Source: Bacteroidales bacterium (lineage in GTDB: Bacteria > Bacteroidota > Bacteroidia > Bacteroidales > UBA10428). Taken from it: a stretch of DNA of 64,000 nucleotides. The number at the start of each line of letters is the position of its first letter. Position 1 is the stretch's first letter. Below, one piece after another: positions 9,088 through 19,948 of this stretch. The stretch lies in NCBI GenBank assembly GCA_016929525.1, contig JAFGIP010000097.1:1-64000 (forward strand), written 5' to 3'. Position numbers and translations under genes: made by a program. Under the pieces are notes generated by a model that saw only the letters and a program-made list of their open reading frames with translations, had not been told where the DNA came from and made no database searches.

Positions 9088-11372
9088 AACTACATATCAA
9101 TAAAGTACTGAAAAGAAAGAAATCAATAGTTTTCGGGATTGTTATACTACCTATTTTGTATTCGTGCAATTCAGTTCAGAAGGAATATTCCCATCCTTAT
9201 CAAGATCCGGGTATACCGGTCGAAAAGCGTGTAGCCAGTTTGTTGGATTTAATGACTGTTGAAGAAAAGATCATGCAGCTCGATATGTTCTGGGGCAGGG
9301 AAGTAGCAAATATGGATGGCCATGAAGCAGTATCTTTCTCGCTTGAAAAAACCAGGCTGGCTATGGGTACCACAGGCATTGGTTCTGTCCACGATCTGTA
9401 TCCTTTAAGTTCTGAAATCAGTAACCAGATACAAAAATATGCAGTTGAAGAAACGCGATTGGGTATTCCCGTACTTTTTATTGAAGAGGGTTTACATGGC
9501 TATTGTGGGTTGGGAAGTACATCATTCCCGATACCGCTTCAGTTGGCTGCGGCTTGGGATACCGCACTGGTAAAACAGGTTGGCAGGGCCATAGCTACTG
9601 ATACTCGTTGCCACGGCACCAGCATGATCCTGGCGCCGGTTCTCGGATTGGCACGTGATCCCCGTTGGGGAAGGGTGGAAGAAACATTTGGAGAAGATCC
9701 GTATCTCTCAGCAATGAATGCTGTTGCTATTGTCCGGGGAATGCAGGGTGATACGCTTTCGGAACATAATACGGTAATTGCAGAACCAAAGCACTTCGCA
9801 GTGCATTCAGTTCCTGAAGCCGGCAGCAACATTGCTCCCGTTTATATGGGTGAACGTGAGGCACGGAATTCCTTTTTATTTCCGTTCGAAAAAGCCGTGA
9901 AAATAGGTAAGGCCAAAGGTATTATGGCAGCATATCATGAACTGGATGGCATTCCCTGTGTGCACAACAAATGGTTACTTACGGATTTACTTCGTGATGA
10001 ATGGGGTTTCAGCGGTTTCGTCCTTGCCGATCTCGGATCGATAAGGATGACCGTGAACAGTCACCGTACTGTTACAGATACTGCAGAGGCGATGGCGAAA
10101 ACCCTGAAAGCAGGATTGAATATGCAGTTCTACGATTTTAAGCATCTATCATTTAAAGCATCGGTCCTGGAAGCTTTGGAGAAAAATATGCTGACGGAAA
10201 AAGATTTGAATAACGCTGTAGCCGATATTCTCCGGGTTAAATTCCTGCTGGGTTTATTTGAAGATCCTTATATCGATCCGGCATTACGTGAGAATATTTT
10301 CCATTCACAGGAAAGTCAGAAACTTGCCCTGAAGGCTGCTCAGCAGGGTATTGTTTTATTGAAGAATGATAATAATGTTTTACCATTAACAGATAATTAT
10401 AAAAAAATTGCTCTCATCGGATCACTGGCTGAAAGCAGGTACCTTGGAGGTTATACCAATCCCGCAGATAAGGGCATATCCATTCTTGATGCTCTGAAAC
10501 AGCGTGCACCTGATTCCTACGAAATTAATTACGAAAAAGGATATGGTTCAGGTACAGATAATTCTGAACTGATAACAAAGGCTGTTGCGCTGGCCAAAAG
10601 ATCAGATGTTGCAGTGGTGGTTCTTGGAGAAAATGTTGAAGTCGTTGGCGAAGGGAAAGATCGTGCAAAACTTGATCTGGATGAAAACCAGATGTCACTG
10701 ATAAGGGCAATCAAAGAAACAGGTAAACCGGTTGTTGTAGTATTTTTTAATGGTCGTCCGCTTACTATCAACTGGGTGTCTGAAAATATTCCGGCTATTA
10801 TCGAAGCATGGTTTGGAGGTGAGAAAGGAGGACTGGCAGTTGCCGATATTTTGCTGGGTAATGTAAATCCTTCGGGCAAGCTGCCCGTTTCATTTCCACG
10901 CTCGGTTGGACAAGTACCTTTTTATTATAATCACAAGCCTTCTTCAAAACATATTTATGTCGATGAGAAGAATACTCCGCTGTACGCATTTGGTCACGGT
11001 TTAAGCTATACGAAGTTCGAATACTCCGATTTAAAGCTTTCTGAAGAAGTAATTACTCCCGACGGAAGTGTTGAAGTAAATGTCAAAATAAAGAATACTG
11101 GTGATGTTGCAGGCACTGAGGTTGTGCAGCTGTATATACGGGATAAGATAAGTTCAGTCACTACACCGGTAAAATCACTCCGGGGATTTCAACGTATTGT
11201 TCTTAAACCTGGTGAGGAAGGAACTGTAGCATTTAAACTGGGATTCGAAGAACTGGCTCTTTGGAATAGTGAAATGAACAGGGAAGTGGAAGAAGGTGAA
11301 TTTACAATTATGGTGGGCAGTGCCTCTGATGATATCAGACTCGAAACGGCTCTGTGGGTAAAGAATAATTAA
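9084..11372 (+). CDS. GH3 lipoprotein, beta-glucosidase/xylosidase type
   Basis: This is a 762-aa GH3 enzyme with the usual (alpha/beta)8 domain, alpha/beta sandwich and C-terminal fn3-like domain, and no PA14 insert. The motif GLARDPRWGRVEETFGEDPY marks the family. The nucleophile is D316, in an ADLGSI context instead of the commoner SDxxxI, a small variation. The signal ends LYSC, so it is a lipoprotein. It starts inside the GH43 stop codon (4-bp overlap) and is the last gene of this unit before a 200-bp gap. It differs from the first GH3 in its active-site loop, so the pair probably splits two terminal beta-linkages, for example xylose and glucose (inference). Confidence 0.85.
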   Translation: MKLHINKVLKRKKSIVFGIVILPILYSCNSVQKEYSHPYQDPGIPVEKRVASLLDLMTVEEKIMQLDMFWGREVANMDGHEAVSFSLEKTRLAMGTTGIGSVHDLYPLSSEISNQIQKYAVEETRLGIPVLFIEEGLHGYCGLGSTSFPIPLQLAAAWDTALVKQVGRAIATDTRCHGTSMILAPVLGLARDPRWGRVEETFGEDPYLSAMNAVAIVRGMQGDTLSEHNTVIAEPKHFAVHSVPEAGSNIAPVYMGEREARNSFLFPFEKAVKIGKAKGIMAAYHELDGIPCVHNKWLLTDLLRDEWGFSGFVLADLGSIRMTVNSHRTVTDTAEAMAKTLKAGLNMQFYDFKHLSFKASVLEALEKNMLTEKDLNNAVADILRVKFLLGLFEDPYIDPALRENIFHSQESQKLALKAAQQGIVLLKNDNNVLPLTDNYKKIALIGSLAESRYLGGYTNPADKGISILDALKQRAPDSYEINYEKGYGSGTDNSELITKAVALAKRSDVAVVVLGENVEVVGEGKDRAKLDLDENQMSLIRAIKETGKPVVVVFFNGRPLTINWVSENIPAIIEAWFGGEKGGLAVADILLGNVNPSGKLPVSFPRSVGQVPFYYNHKPSSKHIYVDEKNTPLYAFGHGLSYTKFEYSDLKLSEEVITPDGSVEVNVKIKNTGDVAGTEVVQLYIRDKISSVTTPVKSLRGFQRIVLKPGEEGTVAFKLGFEELALWNSEMNREVEEGEFTIMVGSASDDIRLETALWVKNN

Positions 11373-11401
11373 ACTAAAATGAAATTAGGTATTGAATTAC
11401 A

Positions 11402-11450
11402 ACACACCTCCTTTAATCCCCCTCTCGAGAGGTGGACAGAGGGGGTGTGT
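11402..11450. repeat. Palindromic intergenic repeat with ACACACC/GGTGTGT ends
   Basis: A 49-bp element is bounded by ACACACC and its exact inverted copy GGTGTGT, with a CCCCCTCTCGAGAGG core that is itself self-complementary. It sits between the GH3 stop and the GH95 gene and is much richer in GC than its surroundings. A related element is at 49035-49132. It may form a strong hairpin that ends or attenuates the upstream operon. Confidence 0.6.
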
Positions 11451-11575
11451 AATTTAAGGACTGAAGAATTATAAAACTATTCCCTGCTGATAGGTAAAAA
11501 CTGTTAAGAACATAAAATATCAAATTATTAAAACCGAATTACATTAACTATTAGACACTACCAAAACTAAGCACT

Positions 11576-14500
11576 ATGAAAATCCTTCAATTATTTCTTG
11601 CATTGCAGCTGGCACTTATATCGACTGCTTTTAGCCAAAGCCAAACCGATATGAAGCTTTGGTACAACCAACCGGCTTCAACATGGAACGAGGCACTGCC
11701 CATTGGTAACGGACGAATCGCAGCAATGGTATTTGGAGACCCTGAACAGGAAAGATTGCAGTTGAATGAAGAATCAGTATGGGCCGGGGGTCCGTCACGA
11801 AATGATAACCCGAACGCTCTTGAAGCAATCCCACAGATAAGGGAATATATATTTAATGATAATTATGAAGCAGCACACAACCTTACAAATCAAAGTGTAA
11901 TTGCTACCTCATTGCATGGTGCACCCTATCAGACTGTGGGAAATCTTTACCTTGATTTCCCCGGGCATGAAGAATATAGCTATTACTATCGTGAACTCGA
12001 TATCGAAAGAGCTGTGTTTTCATGCCACTATACTGTCGATGGGGTTGAATACCAGCGTGAAATAATCTCGTCACTGTCCGACCAGGTTATTGCTATTCAT
12101 TTGACGGCAAGCGAAGCAGGAAGCATATCTTTCAATACAGCATTTGATGGAGAACTGATAGACAGCATAGAAGCTGAAGGTAATAGTAAGATCATCGCAA
12201 AAGGGACTTCGGGGAATTACGGGTATGTTGCCGGACAGGTTGATTTCGATACACACATTCAGGTGGTAAACGAAGGGGGAACGATCTCTGCAAGCAATGA
12301 TACAATTATGGTTGTTGGCTCCGATGCAGTTACAATTTATGTTTCGGTGGCAACCAATTTCGTAGATTACCTGACACTTACCGACGATCCTGAAGTTAAA
12401 GCAGATAATTATCTGACGGATGCTTTGGCTTTCGATTTTGAGACTTTAAAAGATGCTCATGTTGCAGCATACCAGGAATACTTTAAAAGGGTTAACCTCG
12501 ATTTGGGAAAGACCGATGCCGTTAACCTTTCTACCAGTTCGCGGATTAATAACTTCAGTGCGGGTAACGATCCGCAACTGGTTAGTTTGTATTTTCAGTT
12601 TGGAAGATATCTGCTGATCTCAAGTTCGCAACCAGGTGGTCAACCGGCAAACCTGCAGGGAATATGGAATGAGTATATCTCACCACCCTGGGGTAGTAAG
12701 TATACTATCAATATAAATACTGAAATGAATTACTGGCCTGCCGAGGTTACCAATCTGACCGAGATGCACGAACCCCTGATTCAGATGGTCAGGGAACTGT
12801 CGGTAGCAGGTCAGGAAACAGCGGAAACCATGTATGGTGCCGATGGCTGGGTTACACACCATAACACCGATCTGTGGCGCATGTGTGGTCCTATCGACGG
12901 AGCATTCTATGGCATATGGCCGATGGGCGGTGCATGGCTGTCGCAGCATTTGTGGGAGAAATATGCTTTCAGTGGTGATGAGGACTATCTCGCAGAAATA
13001 TATCCTGTTCTTAAAAGCTCATGTGAATTCTACCTGAGCACTTTAGTGCACGAACCCGACAGCAACTGGCTGGTGGTATGTCCTTCAATATCTCCTGAAA
13101 ATGCACCTTCTGTTCATCCCAACTACAGCATTGCAGCAGGTACCACTATGGACAATCAGATAATTTTCGATCTGTTTACCAAAACAGGTAAAGCAGCTGA
13201 AATATTGGGTCTGGACAGCGATTTCAGGATACAATTGCAGGAAACTCTCGATCAGATGCCTCCTATGCAGATCGGTAAGTACAGTCAGCTGCAGGAGTGG
13301 TTGGATGACTGGGACAGCCCGGGTGATCATCATCGTCATGTATCTCATTTGTATGGAGCTTTCCCGGGCAACCATATTTCACCGGTACATTCTCCCGAAT
13401 TATTGGATGCAGCACGCACATCACTGATATATCGCGGAGATGAATCAACAGGCTGGTCGATGGGATGGAAGCTTAATTTATGGGCTCGTTTTCTTGATGG
13501 AAATCATGCTTACAACATGCTTAACAGCCAGATCAGGCCTGCTTCCGGCCTTGGTGAATCGGGAGGTACATACCCAAACCTGCTTGATGCACACCCGCCT
13601 TTCCAGATCGATGGTAATTTCGGCTGTACATCAGGTATTGCAGAGATGTTAATGCAAAGTCACGATGGTGCTATTCATCTTCTGCCGGCACTGCCTGATA
13701 ACTGGGAGGAGGGAAGCTTTGAAGGCTTGCGTGCACGCGGTGGTTTCGAAGTAGATGCTGAATGGGAAAATGGTGTCATCACCAGGATTACCGTTTATTC
13801 ATCACTTGGTGGTAACTGCCGCCTGAGATTATTTAATTCTGTCAAACTTGAAGGTGAGGGAATACTTCAACCGGCAGAAGGAGATAATCCGAATCCGTTC
13901 TATTCAATTCCAGAGATTAAAACTCCATTAATTTCACCTCTTGCCGATTTGGATCCGGTTGTTATAAATGATACAATGCTTTATGATCTTACCACGGAAG
14001 AGGGACATACATATTTATTGGTTGCGGTCAATCCACCGGAACTGGAAACGGCTAAGATTGAAACAGATGCCGGACAAGTCGATTTAAGTTTTTCCGATAT
14101 ATTGGAAGATCAGGAAACTTTCACGGGATTCTCGGTTGATGTTAATCAGTCGGAAGATGTTTCCATCGATAGTATTGTATACGATGATACTGAGGAGATT
14201 ATATCAGTCTACCTTACCGATGAAGTAACCAAAGATGATACAATATACATTTCATACTCCGGTGGTAATGTTGTTTCGGTTGAGGAACTCGGACTGGTTG
14301 AATTCAGTCATTTTCCGGTTGATAATCTCCTTCCGAGATCAAGTCCGCGACTACTAACGACAACAACAAGCACCGAAGGTGATAGTATAGTGATGGTATT
14401 TAATAAGAAGATGCTCTTACCAATTTCAGCGGACACGTCTTTTTTTTTAGTCAACCAGACTCTTTCCGATACGATAGATATCGTTGAAGTAACCCTTGAT

Positions 14501-15898
14501 GATATTGATTCAACAAAAATGTACCTGACAACCACCGAGCAGGTATTTGCCGATTACTCCCTGTTTTTGAATTTCAACGGTAACATGGTATATTCATCTG
14601 ATTCAGGATCACTTGGGCATATAGTTGATTTTCCCGTAATAAATCAATCACTTGGTTTACCTCCTGTTGTGAATGAAACCAGTATTGATTCACAGGGTGA
14701 GATTATTATACTTACCTGCGATAAACCAATGGTAAACAGTCTGGGACAGCTCTATGCTTTTAGTCTTACCATTAACGATGAAGCAGCATTTCTGAGCGAT
14801 GTTTCATGCAACGGGGAAGACATATTGCTGACAACAGCTAAAGCAATACGTGCCGGCGATGTTGTAGAATTATCATATTCGGGAAACCTGCTTAAATCGA
14901 CTGATGGTGGTATGATCGAAGCATTCAGTGATCTTTTGATAGAAAATACAATACCTGTTACACCGTTTTATCCCATACCCGGAAAAGTTGAGGCTGAAAA
15001 TGCAGTAAGGATCTTTGGTACTGAGGTTGAAAGTACGAGTGATGTTGGCGGCGGACTGAATGCTTCATGGATTGATAGTAATGACTGGTTGGAGTTTGCA
15101 GTTGATGTTGATGAAACAGCTAGATACCTTGCATATTACCGCGTTGCTTCACCACATACCGGAGGACGAATGGCTATTCAACAGGAAGACGGGACTTATA
15201 TCGATACCATCAGTATTCCCGGAACCGGTGCGTGGCAAACCTGGACCACGGTTGCATCGGGAATAAACTTTGATGAGGGGGAACAATATTTTAAGATCTT
15301 CATTATTCAGGGAGGTTTCAATATTAACTGGATGCGATACGATCCCTGGCTGGCACCTGTGGCAGTAACGAATGTATCTCCTGCAGATGAATCGACAGGA
15401 CATTTAAGCTCTGTGCAGGTTTACTGGAATAGTGCCATGTATGCCACCAGTTATAAATTCTACATGGGTAACGATCCTGGGTCATTATATTTCTATGAAG
15501 AAGTAAGCGACACTACATACACAGTGATCAATCTGAGGGCAAACAGGCAGTATTACTGGCGCGTTGATGCTGTGAATCCTGCCGGTGAGACCGAAGGCCT
15601 GGTATGGAGTTTCTACACTGATGACTTTGTCGGATTAAATGATGAATCATCGGGTATAAACGGTTTTTTAATCTACCCGAATCCAATAACAAATGGTAAT
15701 CTGATCGTTGAGATAATGGATGAAAGAACAGATGATACACTTGTATCACTATCAGATACGCGGGGAAGATTACTGCTTCAGGAGAAAATTGAAAATAGAA
15801 GAACAGAAATATGTGTTAATGATCTTAAAAAAGGAATATACTTCATATCTATCCGCACAGGTAGTTGTAATGTTATGCAAAAACTTATAATTGAATGA
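11576..15898 (+). CDS. Multimodular GH95 with CBM6, fn3 and T9SS sorting domain
   Basis: This 1440-aa protein is nearly twice the usual GH95 length. GH95 enzymes release alpha-1,2-linked L-fucose or alpha-L-galactose. Residues 22 to about 780 form the catalytic part. Expected active-site residues are present: N379 and N381 in ININTEMNYW, acid E508 in SPENAP, and D679 in QIDGNFG (by alignment to the bifidobacterial fucosidase motifs). Then come repeated Ig-like segments (about 820-1140), a CBM6 starting with GKVEAENA (about 1145-1265), one fn3 domain and a type A T9SS C-terminal domain with YPNP. A signal peptide ends at about residue 20. It is therefore secreted by T9SS and probably surface-attached. 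It is followed after 48 bp by the GH31 gene, so the two are likely cotranscribed. Confidence 0.87.
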   Translation: MKILQLFLALQLALISTAFSQSQTDMKLWYNQPASTWNEALPIGNGRIAAMVFGDPEQERLQLNEESVWAGGPSRNDNPNALEAIPQIREYIFNDNYEAAHNLTNQSVIATSLHGAPYQTVGNLYLDFPGHEEYSYYYRELDIERAVFSCHYTVDGVEYQREIISSLSDQVIAIHLTASEAGSISFNTAFDGELIDSIEAEGNSKIIAKGTSGNYGYVAGQVDFDTHIQVVNEGGTISASNDTIMVVGSDAVTIYVSVATNFVDYLTLTDDPEVKADNYLTDALAFDFETLKDAHVAAYQEYFKRVNLDLGKTDAVNLSTSSRINNFSAGNDPQLVSLYFQFGRYLLISSSQPGGQPANLQGIWNEYISPPWGSKYTININTEMNYWPAEVTNLTEMHEPLIQMVRELSVAGQETAETMYGADGWVTHHNTDLWRMCGPIDGAFYGIWPMGGAWLSQHLWEKYAFSGDEDYLAEIYPVLKSSCEFYLSTLVHEPDSNWLVVCPSISPENAPSVHPNYSIAAGTTMDNQIIFDLFTKTGKAAEILGLDSDFRIQLQETLDQMPPMQIGKYSQLQEWLDDWDSPGDHHRHVSHLYGAFPGNHISPVHSPELLDAARTSLIYRGDESTGWSMGWKLNLWARFLDGNHAYNMLNSQIRPASGLGESGGTYPNLLDAHPPFQIDGNFGCTSGIAEMLMQSHDGAIHLLPALPDNWEEGSFEGLRARGGFEVDAEWENGVITRITVYSSLGGNCRLRLFNSVKLEGEGILQPAEGDNPNPFYSIPEIKTPLISPLADLDPVVINDTMLYDLTTEEGHTYLLVAVNPPELETAKIETDAGQVDLSFSDILEDQETFTGFSVDVNQSEDVSIDSIVYDDTEEIISVYLTDEVTKDDTIYISYSGGNVVSVEELGLVEFSHFPVDNLLPRSSPRLLTTTTSTEGDSIVMVFNKKMLLPISADTSFFLVNQTLSDTIDIVEVTLDDIDSTKMYLTTTEQVFADYSLFLNFNGNMVYSSDSGSLGHIVDFPVINQSLGLPPVVNETSIDSQGEIIILTCDKPMVNSLGQLYAFSLTINDEAAFLSDVSCNGEDILLTTAKAIRAGDVVELSYSGNLLKSTDGGMIEAFSDLLIENTIPVTPFYPIPGKVEAENAVRIFGTEVESTSDVGGGLNASWIDSNDWLEFAVDVDETARYLAYYRVASPHTGGRMAIQQEDGTYIDTISIPGTGAWQTWTTVASGINFDEGEQYFKIFIIQGGFNINWMRYDPWLAPVAVTNVSPADESTGHLSSVQVYWNSAMYATSYKFYMGNDPGSLYFYEEVSDTTYTVINLRANRQYYWRVDAVNPAGETEGLVWSFYTDDFVGLNDESSGINGFLIYPNPITNGNLIVEIMDERTDDTLVSLSDTRGRLLLQEKIENRRTEICVNDLKKGIYFISIRTGSCNVMQKLIIE

Positions 15899-15946
15899 AT
15901 ATTTGCTTAAAGAAATAGATAATAGATATCATTTAACAATTATATC

Positions 15947-18900
15947 ATGATGAAATTGATAAAATCCGTAATAAAGAAAATAATCCCGGCGATGGTTGTG
16001 ATTTCATTCTTTGGTTTGGGAACCATCGAAGCACAGATTACATCATTTAAAGAGAATACGGTGGGGGTAACCTTCAAAATGGAAAGCGAAATATTACGAA
16101 TTAATGTTTACGATGATGATATCATTCAGATTAAATACTGTGCTGATACGGTTTTACCCGAAAAGAATTCTCTTGTGGTAATCCGGGAATGGGAACTTTC
16201 CGATTTCAGTGTTGCTGAAAATGATACTACTGTTGTAGTAAATACATCAGATTTAAAGATTATTGTTAATAAAATAACTGCACTGGTCAGCTTTTACACA
16301 ACAGGTGATGAATTGATATTGTCTGAAGATTCCAGGTCGGTTACGGAAACAATTGTCTCAGATGTTAATACATATAAGTGCGTTGCTACTTTCAATTCTC
16401 CGGCAGATGAAGCATTGTATGGTCTTGGCCAGCATCAGCAAAGTATAATGAATTATAAAGGAAGAATACAGTGGCTCGATCAGCATAATACAGAAGTCGC
16501 TTTGCCAATTATCGTATCGAACAGGGGATATGGTATCATGTGGGATAACTATGCAAAGACCCTGTTTAACGCAAATCTCAATTCAAATACGCAATATAAA
16601 TTCGACTCCGAAGCAGGTGATATGGTCGACTATTATTTCTTCTATGGCCCCGATATCGACTCTGTGATTTCTGCATATCGCAGGACTACGGGAACTGCAC
16701 CCATGTTTCCCAAATGGGCTTATGGTTTATTTCAGTCAATGGATAAGTATCAAAACGATGAGGAATTATATCGTGTAAGTGGTATGTACAGGAAGAAAGG
16801 AATTCCATTGGATGTAATTGTCCAGGACTGGGATTACTGGAACCCATATCCATGGGGTTCACACAGGATGAACGAAACAAGGTACCCCGATCCGGAAGCT
16901 ATGATCGATTCTCTGCACGAAAACAATATTCATACAATGATCTCTATCTGGCCAATCCATTCAGAGGGGGATGATTATTTCAATGAGTTCGAAGCCATTG
17001 GTGCCAATTACCCAAGCAGTGGTACGCGCCATTACTATGATCCTCATAACGAAGAAGCACGCGATATTTACTGGAGACAGTTACACGAAAGTCTGTTTGC
17101 TAACTATGGCTGGGATGCATGGTGGTCGGATGGCTGTGAACCCGATAACTGGCCGGATTCTTTCGACAGGAAATCGTACATGACTGCCTTGGGGCCGGGA
17201 AGCATATATTATAACACATATCCTTTGATGCATACCTCAGCAGTGAGTGATAACTGGAGAAATGATATTGAAGGAAAAAGGCTGTTTACTCTGGCCCGCT
17301 CGGCATTTTTAGGTCAGCAGCGTAATTCTGCGGCCGTATGGTCGGGTGATATTCAAAGTAACTGGATCGATTTTAGAAAGCAGCTGTCGGCAGGATTGAA
17401 TTTCAGTCTGAGCGGAATGCCTTATTGGACAACTGATATTGGTGGGTATTGGGGTACTGACTGGACAACAACTTCGAACAGGGAACTTTTCATTAGGTGG
17501 TTTCAGTACGGAACATTTTGCCCGATGTTCAGAATTCATGGTAAGCTCGAACGGACACTTTATTCTGATTTCGCATGGGATGCCAATACCAGAAATATTT
17601 TACTGAACTACGACAAGTTGCGCTATAGACTAATGCCATACATTTATTCGCTTGCACGGAAAGTAACAAGTGAAAACTACACTGTTATGCGGCATCTCAT
17701 TTTCGATTACAGAACCGATGTCAATGTGAATAATATAGACGATCAGTTTATGTTCGGTCCGTTCATGATGATAAATCCCGTTGCTTCGGAAGGTATTACC
17801 AGTCGCGATGTTTATCTCCCTGCTGGTCAGTGGTACGACTTCTGGACAGGTGAACTTATAGAGGGAGCACAGACTATTAATACCAGTGCACCACTGGATA
17901 GAATTCCCATTTTCATAAAAGCAGGATCAATAATTCCCATGGGTCCGGAGATTCAATATGCAATGGAATCTGTAGATCCTCTTGAGATAAGGGTTTACAA
18001 AGGAAGCGATGGTAGCTTCAACCTTTATGAAGATGAAGGAGATTCTTATAATTATGAAACCGGTCAGTATTCGATAATACCTTTAGGTTATAATGAAAGT
18101 ACAACCCGGTTAACCATCGGGTCACGGCAAGGCAATTATACCGGTATGCCTGAAAACAGGACCTTTAAAATTATATGGGTTGATGAGGGTTATGGAACCG
18201 GCATTAATTATCCGGTAACTTACGATACAATTGTCAGCTATAATGGTTCTGAGGTTATTGTTCAGTTAAATAGTGAAAGAATAGTTCCTGCTACTCACTA
18301 TGAGGCTGAAGAAGCTTTCTTATCAGGAGGTGCAATAGTATCTTCAGATAATTCGGGATTTTCGGGAATGGGATATATTACCGGAAATGAAAGTTCCGAA
18401 GAAGCCGTAACGGATTTTACAGTAAACGTGCCTGAAATGAAGTCATATCTTGTGAAACTAAGGTATTCAGCTGCCAATGACAATGCAAACAGAGATCTTG
18501 AACTATATGTTAACAATGTGAATATTGCGTTGTTGGAGTGTAATGCTACTGCCGGCTGGCATAAATGGGGTGAAGTATCTTACCTGGTTTATCTCGATGA
18601 GGGAGAAAATTCGATTCAGTATATTGCTGATTCGGCATCAGTAAACCTTGATTGCATAGATATCTTTGCTCCGTCAGATCCATCCACATTGAATATAGGT
18701 GAAAAGAAAATAACAAGGTTAAAGCTGCAAAACACAAATCTCTGTCTGGAGGAAAATGAAGGAAATTTAAGTCTTGAAGAAAAGAATGTCGATTCAGAAA
18801 ATCAATTCTGGACTATTGAAAGTATTGACATGGATAAATTCAGGATTTCATCATTTATCAATGGTCAGTTTTTAACTGTTCGGGATTCTTTACTTGCTGA

Positions 18901-19831
18901 CAGTGCAGAAGTAATATTAGGTGATTATAATTCCGGTGATAATCAACAATGGATTATTGATGCCTTTGGATTTGGGATCTGCAGGTTTACTGCCAGTCAC
19001 TCATTAAAATGCATGAGTCTAAGTACGGAAGATACCATAATGCAGTTAGACGACACAGGTGTTCCATCCCAAAGATGGGTGATGGAAGATATTGCCGAAA
19101 AAGGAAATGGAAATGGGCTTTTGGGTGAGTATTATGAAGGCAATAATTTCAGCAACCTGGTTTTCAGAAGAACCGATGAAGAGATTAATTTTAACTGGGG
19201 TCTTAACAGGCCAATAGAATTACTATCGGAAAATCATTTTTCAGTCCGATGGACGGGAGAAATACAACCGCAGTATCCCGAAGTTTACACATTCTATGCT
19301 ACCTCGGATGACGGTGTGAAACTGTGGATCAACGACTCGCTGATAATTAACGACTGGACTGCCAGAGCGGTTAAAGAACTGTCGGGAGAAATAGAATTGC
19401 AGGCTAATGAGCTTTTTGATTTTAAATTTGAGTACTTCGATAATGAGTATGACGCAGTAGTGGTGCTGGAGTGGGAAAGTAATAGCCATGAGAGGGAAGT
19501 TATCCCGAAGTCTCAGTTATACAGTGATCCGGATTATGAACAGCCGGTTGGTGTTATCAATTCATATGAACATAAGGATGAATTTATTGTATTTCCAAAT
19601 CCGGCATCTGATCTTGTGTATATACAGATAACATCAGAACAAAGCGGTTCTGCAATGTTGAGTATAAGCGATTTATCCGGAAGACTTATTTTTAATACAA
19701 GTTTATTTGTTATCGCCGGTCAGAATAATTTTGAAGTAAGTATTAACGAAAATGGTTTCGATAGCGGAAATTACCTCATTGCATATAAATCAAATAAGGA
19801 TATTTTTACGGATAAATTGATCATTCGGTAA
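15947..19831 (+). CDS. Multimodular GH31 with CBM35-like, ricin-like, PA14 and T9SS domains
   Basis: This 1294-aa family 31 enzyme acts as an alpha-xylosidase or alpha-glucosidase. The nucleophile is D395 in WWSDGCEP and the acid/base is D468 in WSGDIQSNW. The HYYDPHNEEARDIYW segment is typical of bacterial alpha-xylosidases (family knowledge). After the catalytic part (to about 770) come a CBM6/35-like domain (about 780-905), a ricin-type beta-trefoil (about 920-1045), a PA14 domain (about 1048-1190) and a T9SS sorting domain (FPNPASD onward). The signal peptide ends near residue 29. The protein is expected on the surface. Co-location with GH95, GH43 and GH3 is what fucosylated xyloglucan loci show, but no endo-xyloglucanase is present here. 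Confidence 0.86.
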   Translation: MMKLIKSVIKKIIPAMVVISFFGLGTIEAQITSFKENTVGVTFKMESEILRINVYDDDIIQIKYCADTVLPEKNSLVVIREWELSDFSVAENDTTVVVNTSDLKIIVNKITALVSFYTTGDELILSEDSRSVTETIVSDVNTYKCVATFNSPADEALYGLGQHQQSIMNYKGRIQWLDQHNTEVALPIIVSNRGYGIMWDNYAKTLFNANLNSNTQYKFDSEAGDMVDYYFFYGPDIDSVISAYRRTTGTAPMFPKWAYGLFQSMDKYQNDEELYRVSGMYRKKGIPLDVIVQDWDYWNPYPWGSHRMNETRYPDPEAMIDSLHENNIHTMISIWPIHSEGDDYFNEFEAIGANYPSSGTRHYYDPHNEEARDIYWRQLHESLFANYGWDAWWSDGCEPDNWPDSFDRKSYMTALGPGSIYYNTYPLMHTSAVSDNWRNDIEGKRLFTLARSAFLGQQRNSAAVWSGDIQSNWIDFRKQLSAGLNFSLSGMPYWTTDIGGYWGTDWTTTSNRELFIRWFQYGTFCPMFRIHGKLERTLYSDFAWDANTRNILLNYDKLRYRLMPYIYSLARKVTSENYTVMRHLIFDYRTDVNVNNIDDQFMFGPFMMINPVASEGITSRDVYLPAGQWYDFWTGELIEGAQTINTSAPLDRIPIFIKAGSIIPMGPEIQYAMESVDPLEIRVYKGSDGSFNLYEDEGDSYNYETGQYSIIPLGYNESTTRLTIGSRQGNYTGMPENRTFKIIWVDEGYGTGINYPVTYDTIVSYNGSEVIVQLNSERIVPATHYEAEEAFLSGGAIVSSDNSGFSGMGYITGNESSEEAVTDFTVNVPEMKSYLVKLRYSAANDNANRDLELYVNNVNIALLECNATAGWHKWGEVSYLVYLDEGENSIQYIADSASVNLDCIDIFAPSDPSTLNIGEKKITRLKLQNTNLCLEENEGNLSLEEKNVDSENQFWTIESIDMDKFRISSFINGQFLTVRDSLLADSAEVILGDYNSGDNQQWIIDAFGFGICRFTASHSLKCMSLSTEDTIMQLDDTGVPSQRWVMEDIAEKGNGNGLLGEYYEGNNFSNLVFRRTDEEINFNWGLNRPIELLSENHFSVRWTGEIQPQYPEVYTFYATSDDGVKLWINDSLIINDWTARAVKELSGEIELQANELFDFKFEYFDNEYDAVVVLEWESNSHEREVIPKSQLYSDPDYEQPVGVINSYEHKDEFIVFPNPASDLVYIQITSEQSGSAMLSISDLSGRLIFNTSLFVIAGQNNFEVSINENGFDSGNYLIAYKSNKDIFTDKLIIR

Positions 19832-19840
19832 TATTTCTGC

Positions 19841-19898
19841 ATTTAATAGCTTAATTAATTTATTATTAATTGATTTTTAATAGGTGTCTGGTATTTTT
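19841..19898 (+). promoter_or_regulatory. Phased TTAA array C and -7 element of the GH43-GH71/99 pair
   Basis: TTAA occurs at 19843, 19855, 19866 and 19877 (spacings 12, 11, 11). Ten bases later GTATTTTT (19891-19898) stands where the other arrays have a TTTG-type -7 element; here the final G is missing. The start codon at 19949 follows after about 50 bases. The array shows that the GH43/GH71-99 pair has its own promoter and does not depend only on readthrough from GH31. Confidence 0.57.
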
Positions 19899-19948
19899 AT
19901 GGTGATAATGCTGACTATATAAATACATATTAGAAGAATAATTAAGGA

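Noticed and set aside
11500-11575. TTAA words upstream of the GH95 gene as a fifth array
   Set aside because: Spacings of 24 and 16 bp do not fit the 11-bp phase; no proper -7 element follows.
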